This document shows positions 51,756 to 64,000 of a stretch of DNA of 64,000 nt, one piece after another (the stretch's first letter is position 1; every line of letters begins with the position of its first letter). The stretch is from Valencia hispanica. Its lineage: Eukaryota > Chordata > Actinopteri > Cyprinodontiformes > Valenciidae. A program made the translations under genes and the position numbers. The stretch is taken from contig OY747702.1 of assembly GCA_963556495.2 (NCBI GenBank), positions 48,285,286-48,349,285 on the forward strand, in the 5' to 3' direction. Below the pieces are notes generated by a model. The model saw nothing but the letters and a program-made list of their open reading frames with translations. It was not told the origin of the DNA and made no database searches.

Positions 51756-54630
51756 GTAGGCAATTACTGTCTTCTTTCATGTATTAATACGCTTTATCAC
51801 AAATGTGTCTCAGATTTATACTTTTAAATTAACCGTTTTGGTAGAAATGGTTAAAAAAATGATTATTTCAGCAGCTGTTCAAAACGAGTCTTGGGGTGGA
51901 CAGTTTTCCAGCCCTAATGATCGTCGCTTGAGTCCTCATTAAGTGCTTGTTATAATTTCGCTTGTAAAACAATTTTCACAGTGAGCAATGTCAACATATT
52001 AGTCCCATTAGAGCTGGAAATTGTCTATTAAATTTACAGCTAATTTGAAGTTAATCTGTTTTAGAAGTCCACAGAGATTGGCCTCAATTCAAAAAAATCA
52101 ATTACAGTCTTTTGCTTTATTAGCAAAATCGGATAATATAGCTGAATACTCAGTACTGGATATTTCATTAAATTTAGTCAGAATAACTGTAGCCTTGGTT
52201 TTGAAAGTTGCAGCACTTGGAAGGCTTTTCATAAGCAGCAGTATAAAAACTGGTCTGATTCTGCAGGGATAACACAAACCTGTACTTGTTAAACACGTTA
52301 GAAATATCCCAATAAATGGAACAACACACCCAGGTTGGCTTTTATAGCAGCCTTCGCATATGTTGGCTATGTTCTTATCAAGCATCTACTGCTCTCCCAG
52401 GGTCCAGTGGTGACTGAAGGTGCTGGTGTCAAATACCACTTTACCAGGGCTTTTCTGAGACTGAAATGTTAGCAGGTCGACCCGCGTAAACTATACGTAT
52501 CAGATATGTACATGCAGCTGGATTTATGGTCACATGTTCATAGCAGCCTGACAAATCCAATGATCAAATACAAGGAAGCCCTCGTTGTTTCCTCCTAGTA
52601 TATGAGCTCGAAAGAGAAAGAAAACCATATTTTAAAGGATTTGATGAGCTGAAAAATTTGCTCTCAGTCCAAATTAGAACGTCCACGGCCTGAGAAACAG
52701 TCATACAAACTAACCAATGCCTTTGTGGACATTGGTCTAACTCCAGCTCCATCCTCCCCTTGTGTTCTCATAAACATATGGGTAGTTTACAAAGAACACA
52801 CGACCAGTACAAAGTTTCCACCAAGAGATAAGCAAGTGCCAAGTCGAGTTAAAGTGTTTATCAGATGTTTTGAGTCGTGTGAAAACTAAAGAGAAAACAC
52901 CAGAGGTCTGGGACGAAACGTTTCTGTGTGAGGTTTGGGTTTCGGAGCGATTTAATGAGCTGTCTGAATGAGATCAAACGGCAGCTTGACGGGGAAAATT
53001 ACCAACACCGCGCATGCTGCAAGCTTTCACAGCATTGCTGCACCTGTGGGAGATGCTGCAAGAGTTAAGACCACGGCAGACAGTTTCTGTGGTTGCCCAT
53101 GTTTCTCCATAACGGAGCGCGCTTGCTGCTGAGTTCACACAGCGATCTGCCGGCAAGCCAGAAGAAAAGCGAAGGTAGAAATGATCGATATTAAAGTTTG
53201 CAGCTGAAGAATTACTCTGTAATTTCTGCAGTTTTAATGTTTTGTCACCAACACCGTGCCTACGTCGACTGATCGTATCCACGTTGGGTAGAACATGTGA
53301 GAGTGGCTTTACTCTGTAATGAAAACAGAAGTCATCTCGCTGATTCTCACCGTTCTTTCTTCACAGGTCGTTCATGCTTGAAAGCCCTCCCATATGGTTA
53401 ATTTAAAACAATTGTGCAAAACACAGTGGGCCGAAATTCCTCCGCAGTGATGTAAAAATAATCATTGCTATAGTTATGAGAAACACTCGATGCTGTTTGT
53501 TGACACCACAAGTAGAAAAACCAGTTATTACGTTTAAGGGGTGTGTGATTATTTTTTCACACATGGACCGATTGACTTTTTTCTCTTTTTTACAAAGGAA
53601 ATCCTCATTTAAAAACTCTGAAGCTTTTAATTACTGTAGTATTTTGAATTACCGGAAACATTAAGGTGAGACAAAAAAGCAAAACCAGACAAAATCTGTA
53701 AGGAGTCAAAAATGTTTTCCATGCAATCTTTATCAAATTAGAAGTGAAATAACCTGATGTTATTTTGGATGCTCATTTAAAGTTTATTAAGTAGAGTTTG
53801 CGAAAGTAAACATGTCTTCCTTCAGACTAATTCGATTGTTTAACATTCATGCAAACATATTTTCATGCATTCATTTTTTTTTCTGATTTGCACTACGGGT
53901 ATCACTGAGGATGATATATAATTTGGTGATTAAGATCCTGGATAGAAAGTCTCATGGTCACATCATTGTTGTTTTCCTAAGAAACCAAATGTGATGAACT
54001 TTGAAAATGTCATAAAATGTTCAAACCTAGTTTTTAAATGTTCACATCGTGGTAAGGCTCCTCGAGTGTTCAGCTTTCTGTTCCTCCTAGAGCTGCTGGC
54101 TTCAGTGACTCATGGAGCGTCGGGTGGAAATTGTTAGGTGGTACAAACTGATCACCTTACCTGTAAAACACACCATAACTCTGACTGGCATCATTTAGCT
54201 GAAGATTTCCTTTTGTATTATTTGGGCTGAATCAGTAATATGTTTTTTTTTTTTTCTGTTTTGTGTTTGCATTTTAAATTTTGCATAATAGTCCTTGTTT
54301 TCATGTAAATTAAAGCCTAACTAGGGACAGGCATCACAAAATAGCTTAGGTTAAAATTGTAAAATGTAAGCTATTTATTCTACTGAACACACATCCCTAT
54401 GAGAATAAACCAAGAAATAAATAAATAAGCTGATTCGAGATGTTAGAACATGCTTTTTTAATTAACTACCCTTGACATTTTGTAAAAACAGCAACAGTCC
54501 TAATTTTGTGACTTAAATATGTGATCTGTGGCATCATTTAAACCGCCCTATAAAGGATAAAAAATAAAGTATAGCAATATTATTAAATAAATGTTGCAAC
54601 TGTGGATGCCTATCCTTGTCTCGTTTACGT
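51756..54630. other. dlg3 intron, nothing recognised
   Basis: 2.9 kb of AT-rich intron. I looked for the SH3-region exon and for element ends and saw neither. Confidence 0.45.
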
Positions 54631-54634
54631 TTAA

Positions 54635-55364
54635 ATGGGGTCATCACCTGAAATGTTCCTTTTTTCCATGTGAAAACGTGTATAATATGGTTTCCTGATG
54701 ACTTTACACTGAGCAATAAGCCAATATTCAAAAGTGCAGCATTTGTTTACCATTGGCTTCTCTAACCACACCACGTGCAATTCACGTGCATGCGCCCTAA
54801 AAAACGTGGTTTGGATTTCTGTGCCGGTATTACGTCAAAACGGCAGGATTTTACCATTTATGAACATAGCAGACCAATGCTGCTGGAGCTCGCCGCCCCT
54901 CTCACCCTCACATTCAGCCGAGCCCCGCCGCCATTACTGAAGAAGACTACATCGCTGTTATTGTAATAATCGGCTTTATAAGAAGGCAAACCTATTTTGT
55001 AGAAACTAACAACAAGCGTTTTATCACGTTATTGATCAAATGGTTGCCTTTACCATTCAGATACATCTTGCTGTAGACGTCCTTCCATCAGTTCGACATC
55101 TTAACTTTCCAGCTCTGGTTCGGAGTCGGGCTCGTTCATAAACGGTTGGATTCCGTAGGTCGCGGCGAGGTCGGGTTCATTCATAACGTGAGCCATGTTG
55201 GAGCTTTGGAGAGTGTTGCAGTGGAGCGTCACCCGCCCTCCTTCCTACGAACAATCAATGCAATCCTCATTGGCATTATTATAATGAACATCCGGGAACG
55301 CTGAAATATCGCGTGCTCCCTCGCGAGACAATGCAGGTTTTACTGAATGGGTCAGAAAAGCACC
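54635..55364. mobile_element. piggyBac-like MITE, inverted sister of 9334-10071
   Basis: TTAA lies on both sides (54631-54634 and 55365-55368). The left end ATGGGGTCATCACCTG resembles AGGAGTCATGACCTG; the right end is decayed. The interior from about 54745 to 54960 aligns by eye with the reverse complement of 9790-9975 (GTTTACC, CGTGCAT, GCAGACCAATGCTGC, CCCCTCTCACCCTCA, GCCGCCATTACTGAA). 730 bp, close to the 738 bp of the other copy. Confidence 0.72.
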
Positions 55365-55368
55365 TTAA

Positions 55369-55779
55369 AAATGGTTGTTGTTTTTTTTACTAGAATTTAT
55401 TTTAAAGGCGTTAAAGACTATGATAGGGAGTAGTTATTCACTTTAGTAACAGGTGATGTAAAAGAATGAAAGTAACATGTATTAAGGTGGCCCCCTGCCC
55501 AAACCCCCACCCCTTTTAGTGACGCCACTGTATTTTTTTGTGAAAACTGCTTTTCACTTAATTTACACACATTACTTGTTTTAAAGAAATTTTACTCCGA
55601 AACACATTATAAAACTTTTGTTTAAGGCATTCATTTTAGCCAGAAGATGTGTGCGAGAAGCTTAATTGCCTCGTTGCATTGTGGGAAATGTAGTAACTCC
55701 TCTGGCAGGCCTCCCACCTAGTAGTGAAACACTTACCTCAGCTTCTTTTGTATTGGCTCTTTTTTAGATACGTCTTTTA
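55369..55779. other. dlg3 intron, nothing recognised
   Basis: No element recognised; leads into a GC-rich block. Confidence 0.4.
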
Positions 55780-56354
55780 AGAGTTTTAAAAGCCGACCAG
55801 TCGGATTAAAGTCTGGTTCTGGGTGCGTTCGGGTGGCCAGCCGTATAGCAGCCGGCGCGACCACAACCGGCTAACAGGGGCGGGGTTTTGGATAGGTCTG
55901 TGCTGGAAGGAGGATTTCAGGTTCAGGGGCGGGGGCTCCTGTCTTAGCAGGCTGAAGAGTTGAGCCAGCTCCAAGGCGGGTAAAACAATACCTCCCCGTC
56001 CGCCCCTGTTCAAAACTCCGATCCCCGACACGAACCCGTAGCGGCGATGGAAAGGAGACTCTAAAGCGGGCTTCTTCTCCCACCGACACGCCGGAGGAAA
56101 CTTTTGAATGCGCTCACTCACGGGGAAGGTGGAAAGCGGCAAACTTTGTCGGTCTCTCCCTGGCGGTGTGGATGGGGGATGGGCTCGGATACTACTACTA
56201 CAGCAGCAGCAGGAGCACCGAAGCCGCATGAACTCCCTAATGCCTGGATAGAGAAACCACCGGCAGCCACAGCGAGACAATAACCCCGCTTTCGTTGAAC
56301 CGAGGTGGGCCGGAGAGGGAAGAATATCAACCCTTAGAATCAGGAACTAACACA
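55780..56354 (+). promoter_or_regulatory. candidate CpG/GC-box promoter with non-coding first exon
   Basis: A GC- and CpG-rich island in an AT-rich intron with GC boxes AGGGGCGGGG (near 55876 and 55925) and CCGCCCC (near 56001). A splice-donor-like ACA/GTGAGTGT closes it at 56354. The last frame before the donor in the phase needed by the next dlg3 exon (phase 1) contains a stop (TAA 56348-56350), so any exon ending here is 5'UTR. It has small upstream frames, for example 47 codons from 56108 (M-R-S-L-T-G-K, with a Q-Q-Q-Q run). It could drive a short SH3-GUK transcript. On the minus strand a 164-codon frame is present but has no domain. Confidence 0.42.
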
Positions 56355-56773
56355 GTGAGTGTAAATGCTCGTTTTACCTGTTATTGTACAGAGGACGATT
56401 GATGCTAACCTGTAGTTTTAATCTACTAGCACAGCATAGAGAGAAAAAACACGTATATTTCTGGTGTCTGATTAGTGTTGAAGCATGAGCCTCAAAATGA
56501 AGGTCAAGCTGCTACCTGACAGCCTCACCCATTCTTCAGATGTCAGATCCTGCCATTACCGGGAGGCCGTCTCGCTTTATGACCCACTCTAGTTATAAAG
56601 CAACCTGTTAATAATGGCTGAAGTGGAGTGGAGTTACAGCTGTAAGTAGCAGAAGCCATTCAGCAGCAGTTCTTGTGTAACTTCAACCTTTAGGTGGGGG
56701 TCAGACAGGTGTGTGTGTTTTTGTCAGCTTGCTGATATGACCTCACTTACCTGTAGGCTGTAACCTTTTACAT
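56355..56773. other. dlg3 intron, nothing recognised
   Basis: No element recognised. Confidence 0.4.
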
Positions 56774-56781
56774 CTGGCCAA

Positions 56782-59493
56782 CATGGGTGGTTCTAGACAG
56801 GGGCCAACGGGGGCCAGTGCCCCACGTGGAGCTGATCCTGGCCCCTCTTATGACCCCTGCACTGCAGAAATAATACTAAATCCGTTTTTTAAGATGATTT
56901 AGGACAAAAACCATAGCTAAATTATCTCTTGGACCGATTTCATTTCTTACCTTTAAAGTTTTATTTTAGCAATGAGTTAAAAATTAATGTGTTGAACTTT
57001 TAGCTTCAGCCATATTGAGTTTCATCTGCTGGATCCAGAGCCACAAGAGTCCCTTTGGCTCATTTAATGTATTAAACGATGACATAGGGGGTCAGTGGGG
57101 GAGCTGGCTCCCTGGGAAGATATTTTGTCTCCCAGTCCTTCCCTCCCCATCCCCGAACACCTCTGTCCACCCGCTCCATCACTTTACCACTCATATAGGG
57201 TCTTGGGGCATGGGCACATCACTAGGGTGCGAGGAGGGCTTTCCCTCCACTATCCCGTGGCGTCCTGGGTCCCAATTTTAATATACAACTTAGACACTCC
57301 CACTTATAACATTTTCATGCGACAAACATGTAGGGACTTTGGGGTGGGCACACTTTTCGGCATCCAGAGGGGGAGCGGTTCAATCAGCTTCACCTCTGGT
57401 GCCGGTGCCCACTGTTAAACCACATATAGACACTGAGGGCTCGGGGTGGGGGTTGGGGGATGTGTGGCTGCCTTCCCCACATCCCACCCCTCTGTTTTAA
57501 ATGCACATTATAACAACACGCATCAACACCATACTCGAGCGGGAGGACAGAGGCTAGGGGTCTTCTCACACCCCTGTTCGCTACGGGCCATCAGGGGTTG
57601 GGGTCCGGAGGAGGAACAGGTGGTCTGGTCGGGGTCCTGGGCTGTCGGGCTGCTTTGTCACTGTGGGGCCCTTGGCGGTCTGCTTGTCTCCATCCTAGAA
57701 GGTAGGGGGTCCATCTCCCGGGTTCGGGAGCTGGTGGCTCTACTGGAGCATCGGTACCTGGACCTGGGAGCATGAAGTGTGTATGGGGTGTGTCAGTGAG
57801 GGTACAGCGCCCTTTCTTGGGTGTCTTGGTGAGTTAGTGAGAATGTATGTGTTTAAGAGGGAGGGAACGTATGACTGTGTCTGTATGTCTTTGTCTGCGT
57901 GTCAGGTTGGGTCTTGGGCTGCCCTCTCGCCTGGCACACCTCAGGTCTTACATTTAATGGGGGGCCTGTTTCCCCTCCGTCACTCCCCGCCAGTGACGGA
58001 TGCCCCTGCCTACTGGTGCATCGGTGGTCAATCCGGTTCGGACCTGGTGCGCGCCTGGCCGGGCCTGTGTGTCGGTCGGCCAATGCGCTGGGCCGATATC
58101 TTCCTTTGGTTGGTTGGGGCACCTCTTTTAGGGGTGCCAGGTTTGGGATTGTTGGGTGGTGCCTGCTCGGCGGGATACGGATCCAGCGTCTCTGCTCTTT
58201 CAATCACCTGTTCTGTGCGCACCGTGCATGGTCGGTTCATTGGCGGGTTGGACCGGCCCTGGCCTTTGTTGGATGCCTGGTCTTGGCGCTCTGCGTTGCG
58301 TGGGATCAGGACTCGGGAGCTGGTACAACTTGGTGTCCAGGTGCTGGCTGAGCTCAGCCTGGGGATGCCGTCCCCTGCGGCTATCGGTGGGGCGCTGGGA
58401 TGTTGGCGGTGGGGATTGGCCCAGGGTGGTGGTGGCGCGTGGCCACCGCCAGAGGCCCCTCGTCGGCCGGTCCCTTGTCGGGTCCCTGCTGAGGGGTGGG
58501 GCGCCCCTGGGCCCCGGCTCTCCCGGTCCATGGACCGGCCCGCCCTGGCGCGGCTGGTTGCCGGCGGGCCCCGTGGGCTCGTCACTGCTGCCCCCCGGGC
58601 CCCTGCATAGTAGCCGCTGGACGTTCCCCTGGGGTTCTCCTTTGCTCCTCTCTTGGGGGATGCGGTCGGCCCCGCCCGGGTCCGCCTGGGGCTCTGGGGG
58701 TCCTTTGGACGTCTTGGCTCCGATCTCCTTCATGTCTGCATCGATTCCTGGGAGACGGATTGATGCCTGCTCACACCAGCTATCGAACACTCTTATGGAG
58801 AAACCTTATATGCACCAGCATGCTAACACACACACATAGATGTGGGGTCTCTGGTGTTTACAGATATATTCCTGGGCTGAGGTTATCATTACTAGAGCTT
58901 GATTAATCGGTACCATGAGTTTTTCTGTGACATTGTTGTTGTATTTTTATATCCATTTTTGTGTGATGTGGTTGTTTAGTTCTTAGTTCACGATGTTTGG
59001 TTTGTTTTGTCGATGTTCCTTTTTCCTTTTTTGTTTTGTTTTGTTTTTTCCTCTCTCTGCCGTCCTTTGGGTATGGAGGCAGACTTCAATGTTTTCCTGT
59101 GTTTTCTTTGTTACCCTTCCTCTCTTGTATTTTCAACACACCCTCTCTCATGACTTTTTGTTTCCTAGCTCTCTTCTTCATCTTCTTTCTTTCTTCCCCT
59201 TAATTTTCCGTCTCCGGGTCCATAACATCAGGAAATAAAAACCCCAGCAAATCATAATAAAGATTTTTCACACATATATCAAGTGGAGTACTATAGTAAA
59301 AGCTGGACTGCTCCGCTTGTGAAAGTAAATCTGTTGGGCTTCTACTTGGTACTCGGATACAAATTCTGAGCTCCACACTGCCAAACAGGACAAAAAAACA
59401 AACAAACAAAAAAAACGATGACATATTGAAATATTTTTTCATTCTTTTGTTTAGTGTGTCCCCCCCGGTTAATTTGGTCTAGAACCTCCACTG
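56782..59493. mobile_element. hAT element split by a retroposon
   Basis: Left end CATGGGTGGTTCTAGAC (56782-56798); right end GTCTAGAACCTCCACTG (59477-59493, inverted). Flanks CTGGCCAA (56774-56781) and CTTGCCAA (59494-59501) are an 8-bp duplication with one change. Without the retroposon (57086-59412) and one copy of its 12-bp duplication the hAT is about 370 bp, a MITE. Confidence 0.85.
57086..59412 (+). mobile_element. GC-rich retroposon (LINE 3' region) with 12-bp target duplication
   Basis: Flanked by AAACGATGACAT at 57074-57085 and 59413-59424, an exact 12-bp target duplication. The right end is A-rich (GACAAAAAAACAAACAAACA, before the duplication), so it is a + strand target-primed insertion. 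The body is GC-rich at 57400-58850 and T/C-rich at 58980-59210. No RT or endonuclease motif is present, so it is probably only the 3' untranslated part of a LINE (5'-truncated). Overlapping open frames in all phases are a by-product of GC content. A shorter copy lies at 45365-45545. Confidence 0.8.
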
Positions 59494-59501
59494 CTTGCCA
59501 A

Positions 59502-61754
<2,253 letters not shown>

Positions 61755-63238
61755 ACTCAGCAAAAAAAGAAACGTCCTCTGACTTTCAACTGTTTTTACT
61801 TTCAGTAAACTTAATGTGTGTAAATATTTGTATGAACACTAAAAGAGTCAACACCATAAGACATAGTCACATGTCTGTGAAACATTTTTAGTTTAACAGA
61901 AAAAGAATAATGTGTCCTTGAATGAAGGGAGGCTCAATATCCAAAGTACCAGTCAGTATCTGGTGTGGCCACCAGCTGCTTGAAGTACTGCAGTGCATCT
62001 CCTCCTCATGGACTCGACCAGATTTGTCAGGTCTTGCTGTGAGATGTTACTCCACTCTTCCACCAAGGCACTTGCAAGTTCCTGGACATTTCTGGGGGGA
62101 ATGGCCCTAGCCCTCACCCTGCCATCCAACAGGTCCCAGACGTGCTCAATGGGATTGAGATCCGGGCTCTTCGCTGGCCATGGCAGAACACTGACATTGC
62201 TGTCATGCAGAAACTCATGCACAGAACGAGCAGCATGGCTGGTGGCATTGTCCTGCTGGAGGATCATGTCCGGATGAGCATGCATAAAGGGTACCACATG
62301 AGGGAGGAGGATGTCTTCCCTGTACCGCAAGGCATTGAGATTGCCTGCAATGACAACCAGCTCAGTCCGATGGTGATGTGATATACCGCCCCAGACCATG
62401 ACGGACCCCCCACCTCCAAATCGATCCCGCTCCAGGGTACAGGCCTCGGTGTAACTCTCATTCCTTCCACGATAAACACGAATCGCTCCATCACCCCTGG
62501 TGAGACAAAACCGTGACTCATCAGTGAAGAGCACTTTTTGCCACTCCTGTCTTGTCCAGCAAAGGTGGGTTTGTGCCCATAGGCGGCGTTGTTGCTGGTG
62601 ATGTCTGGTAAGGACCTGCCTTACAAAAGGCCTACAAGCCCTCAGTCCAGCTTCTCTCAGCCTATTGCAGACAGTCTGAGCACTGATGGAGGGATTGTGT
62701 GTTCCTGGTGTGACTCGGGCAGTTCTTGTGGCCATCCTGTACCTGTCACGCAGGTGTGATATTCGGATGTACCGATCCTGTGCAGGTGTTGTTACACGTG
62801 GTCTTCCACTGCGAGGATGATCAGCTGTCCTTCCTGTCTCCCTGTAGCGCTGTTTTAGGCGTCTCACAGTGCGGACATGGCAATTTATTGCCCTCAGCAG
62901 TCTTCATGCCTCCCTGCAGCCTAATGCACGTTCACACAGATGAGCAGGGACCCTGGGCATCTTTCTTTGGGAGTTTTTCACAGTCTGTAGACAAGTCTCT
63001 TTAGTGTCCTGCATTTTTAGAACTGTGACCTTAAATGCCTACTTTCTGTAAGCTGTTAAGGTCTTAACGACCATTCCACTGGTGCATGTTAATTAATTGA
63101 TTATGGTTAATTGAACATGCATGGAAAACATTGTTTAAACCCTTTACAATGAAGATCTGTAAAGTTATTTGGATTTTTACAACATTATTGTTGAAATACA
63201 CAGTCCTGAAAAAGGGACGTTTACTTTTTTGCTGAGTT
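61755..63238 (-). mobile_element. third Tc1-type element, nearly complete
   Basis: Left end ACTCAGCAAAAAAAGAAACG (61755-61774) and right end inverted AACTCAGCAAAAAAGTAAACG share the first ~20 bp with small indels. TA flanks on both sides (61753-61754 and after 63238). About 1.48 kb with one long minus-strand transposase frame. The family is distinct from the elements at 18130 and 40536. It is inserted at the edge of a TA satellite. Confidence 0.88.
61953..63014 (-). pseudogene. Tc1-family transposase with one in-frame stop
   Basis: The start ATG at 63012-63014 reads M-Q-D-T-K-E-T, and the frame runs to the stop near 61953 with a single TGA at codon ~37 (62904-62906 on + as TCA). Downstream it has the G-R-P-R-V linker, V-L-F-T-D-E-S-R-F (first D), L-Q-Q-D-N-A-T-S-H (second D) and S-P-D-L-N-P-I-E-H-V-W (E), with 34 residues between the second D and E. 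Length (about 353 codons) is normal. Downstream of the stop the first possible non-ATG start is GTG at 62867. The catalytic domain is intact; the DNA-binding N-terminus is cut off by the stop. Confidence 0.88.
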
Positions 63239-63880
63239 TATTAATGATGGGTGATATGAAAGGTATAAGGTAGAAATTATATAAATTTAGCCAAAGGTAG
63301 AGATTTTAACTATACCGGCCTGCCACGATTACGCGTTTTGATGATGTCATCAAGGAGGATAAATACTGTTGTTCAGTGTTCGTCTTTACACTTCATATTG
63401 CAGGTTTAAAATTTGTTGTTTTCCATTTAACGGGGGGGGGCAGTTGAACTTGAAGCATTTTTAATTCAAATACGTGCAGGTTTATTTTGGTGCGATATTA
63501 TATTTATTAATAAGTAACCAGGAAAGCGGACAATTTTGAACTTTGTGGGTTTAAAAAAAAACATTTAGCATTTATTTAAAATAACTTTATGCTGTGAGAA
63601 TTTTTGTGTTGCATTTTTTTTGTAAAATAGATTTGAGTATTTTCTTTAGAGAGTAACTAAACCCCAAAACAACTTTTTTTCTAAACTGTATAAATGGGTC
63701 TTTACCAATGCAGTCATTCAGTTTCTGGATTTTTTTTTTTTTTACATTTTCGTGTAAACTTGTTTCATTCTACACGTTTTGGCCTAAAAACTTCTTAGTG
63801 ATTCCCTCTTAGGGTTGAAGTGTGGCTACTGCATTTGAATTTTGTGATTGGCGGTACATCTTTTCCACTCTGTCTCACAG
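63239..63880. other. intron, nothing recognised
   Basis: AT-rich with T-runs near 63731-63742; no element recognised. Confidence 0.4.
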
Positions 63881-64000
63881 ACACGCCCCGTAGGTTTGGC
63901 TATAAAACCATCTCTGACACACTCGCCCCGTGGCTCACACTGCCCGAGCTCGGTGCTGCTGAGGCAGGAGGAGTCCAGTCTCTGAGTGGTGATGCTAACA
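63881..64000 (+). promoter_or_regulatory. candidate TATA-type core promoter at window end
   Basis: GACACGCCCCGTAGG (63890-63904, GC-box-like) is followed by GGCTATAAAACC (63898-63909 region) and then a GC-richer stretch with CTGCCCGAGCTCGG and a second CGCCCCG. The arrangement fits a TATA box with a start site about 30 nt downstream. Whether it serves a short dlg3 transcript or is chance cannot be told because the window ends here. Confidence 0.3.

Noticed and set aside
55786..56280. 164-codon minus-strand frame in the GC-rich island
   Set aside because: No domain, arginine/cysteine/proline-rich reading typical of antisense CpG islands; better explained as a promoter region.
57446..58906. 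Several overlapping open frames of 110-277 codons on both strands
   Set aside because: They occupy a GC-rich retroposon, overlap each other in all frames and show no domain.

Overview
This is vertebrate nuclear DNA, almost certainly from a teleost fish. It is AT-rich, intron-dominated and free of operons. It is packed with Tc1/mariner, hAT, Harbinger and piggyBac-like DNA transposons, an RTE-like LINE and an L2-like LINE with an esterase-type ORF1, a mixture typical of ray-finned fish genomes.

The only host gene I can support is dlg3 (SAP102, a MAGUK synaptic scaffold) on the + strand. Nine constitutive-looking exons lie between 17451 and 51755. In order they encode a PP-I-I-V-N linker exon (17451-17504), the lead-in to PDZ1 (17853-17903), PDZ1 (23049-23173 and 23563-23732), PDZ2 (23837-23973 and 26542-26686), the PDZ2-PDZ3 linker (31158-31302) and PDZ3 (49922-50078 and 51653-51755). 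All have AG/GT borders and every phase joins. A tenth, cassette-type exon (32041-32163) keeps the frame and resembles the linker insert of the paralogue DLG2. The N-terminal exons and the SH3/GUK exons are outside the window. I therefore read the window as the middle of one large gene.

The introns hold the rest. Region by region: 1-17450 (upstream intron) has old Tc1 and hAT remnants, a 1.24 kb perfect TATG microsatellite, a Harbinger element inside a palindromic MITE, a hAT element hosting a TTAA-flanked MITE, and an RTE-like LINE. 18-23 kb has a 1.6 kb Tc1 element with an open 339-codon transposase, and an older Tc1 split by two more elements. 24-31 kb has a RecQ-like helicase fragment, a piggyBac-like MITE, a Sleeping-Beauty-type Tc1 remnant and a hAT with a perfect 8-bp duplication. 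The 17.8 kb intron at 32-50 kb has an L2-like LINE, a second open Tc1 nested in an older Tc1, hAT elements including one with a BED finger, and possible internal promoters or first exons (43.8-44.0 kb, 45.1 kb). 52-64 kb has a CpG/GC-box-rich candidate promoter (55.8-56.35 kb), a hAT split by a GC-rich retroposon with a 12-bp target duplication, a 0.5 kb TA-type satellite and a third Tc1 with a single premature stop.

The most useful biological leads are the DLG2-like cassette exon with a tandem (NAGNAG) acceptor, a phase-matched candidate first exon at 45147-45253 that would make a short form starting at PDZ3, and the unusually clear chain of nested transposon insertions. I found no prokaryotic-type system, CRISPR array or RNA gene. 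All statements about families are from recognition by eye; no database search was run.
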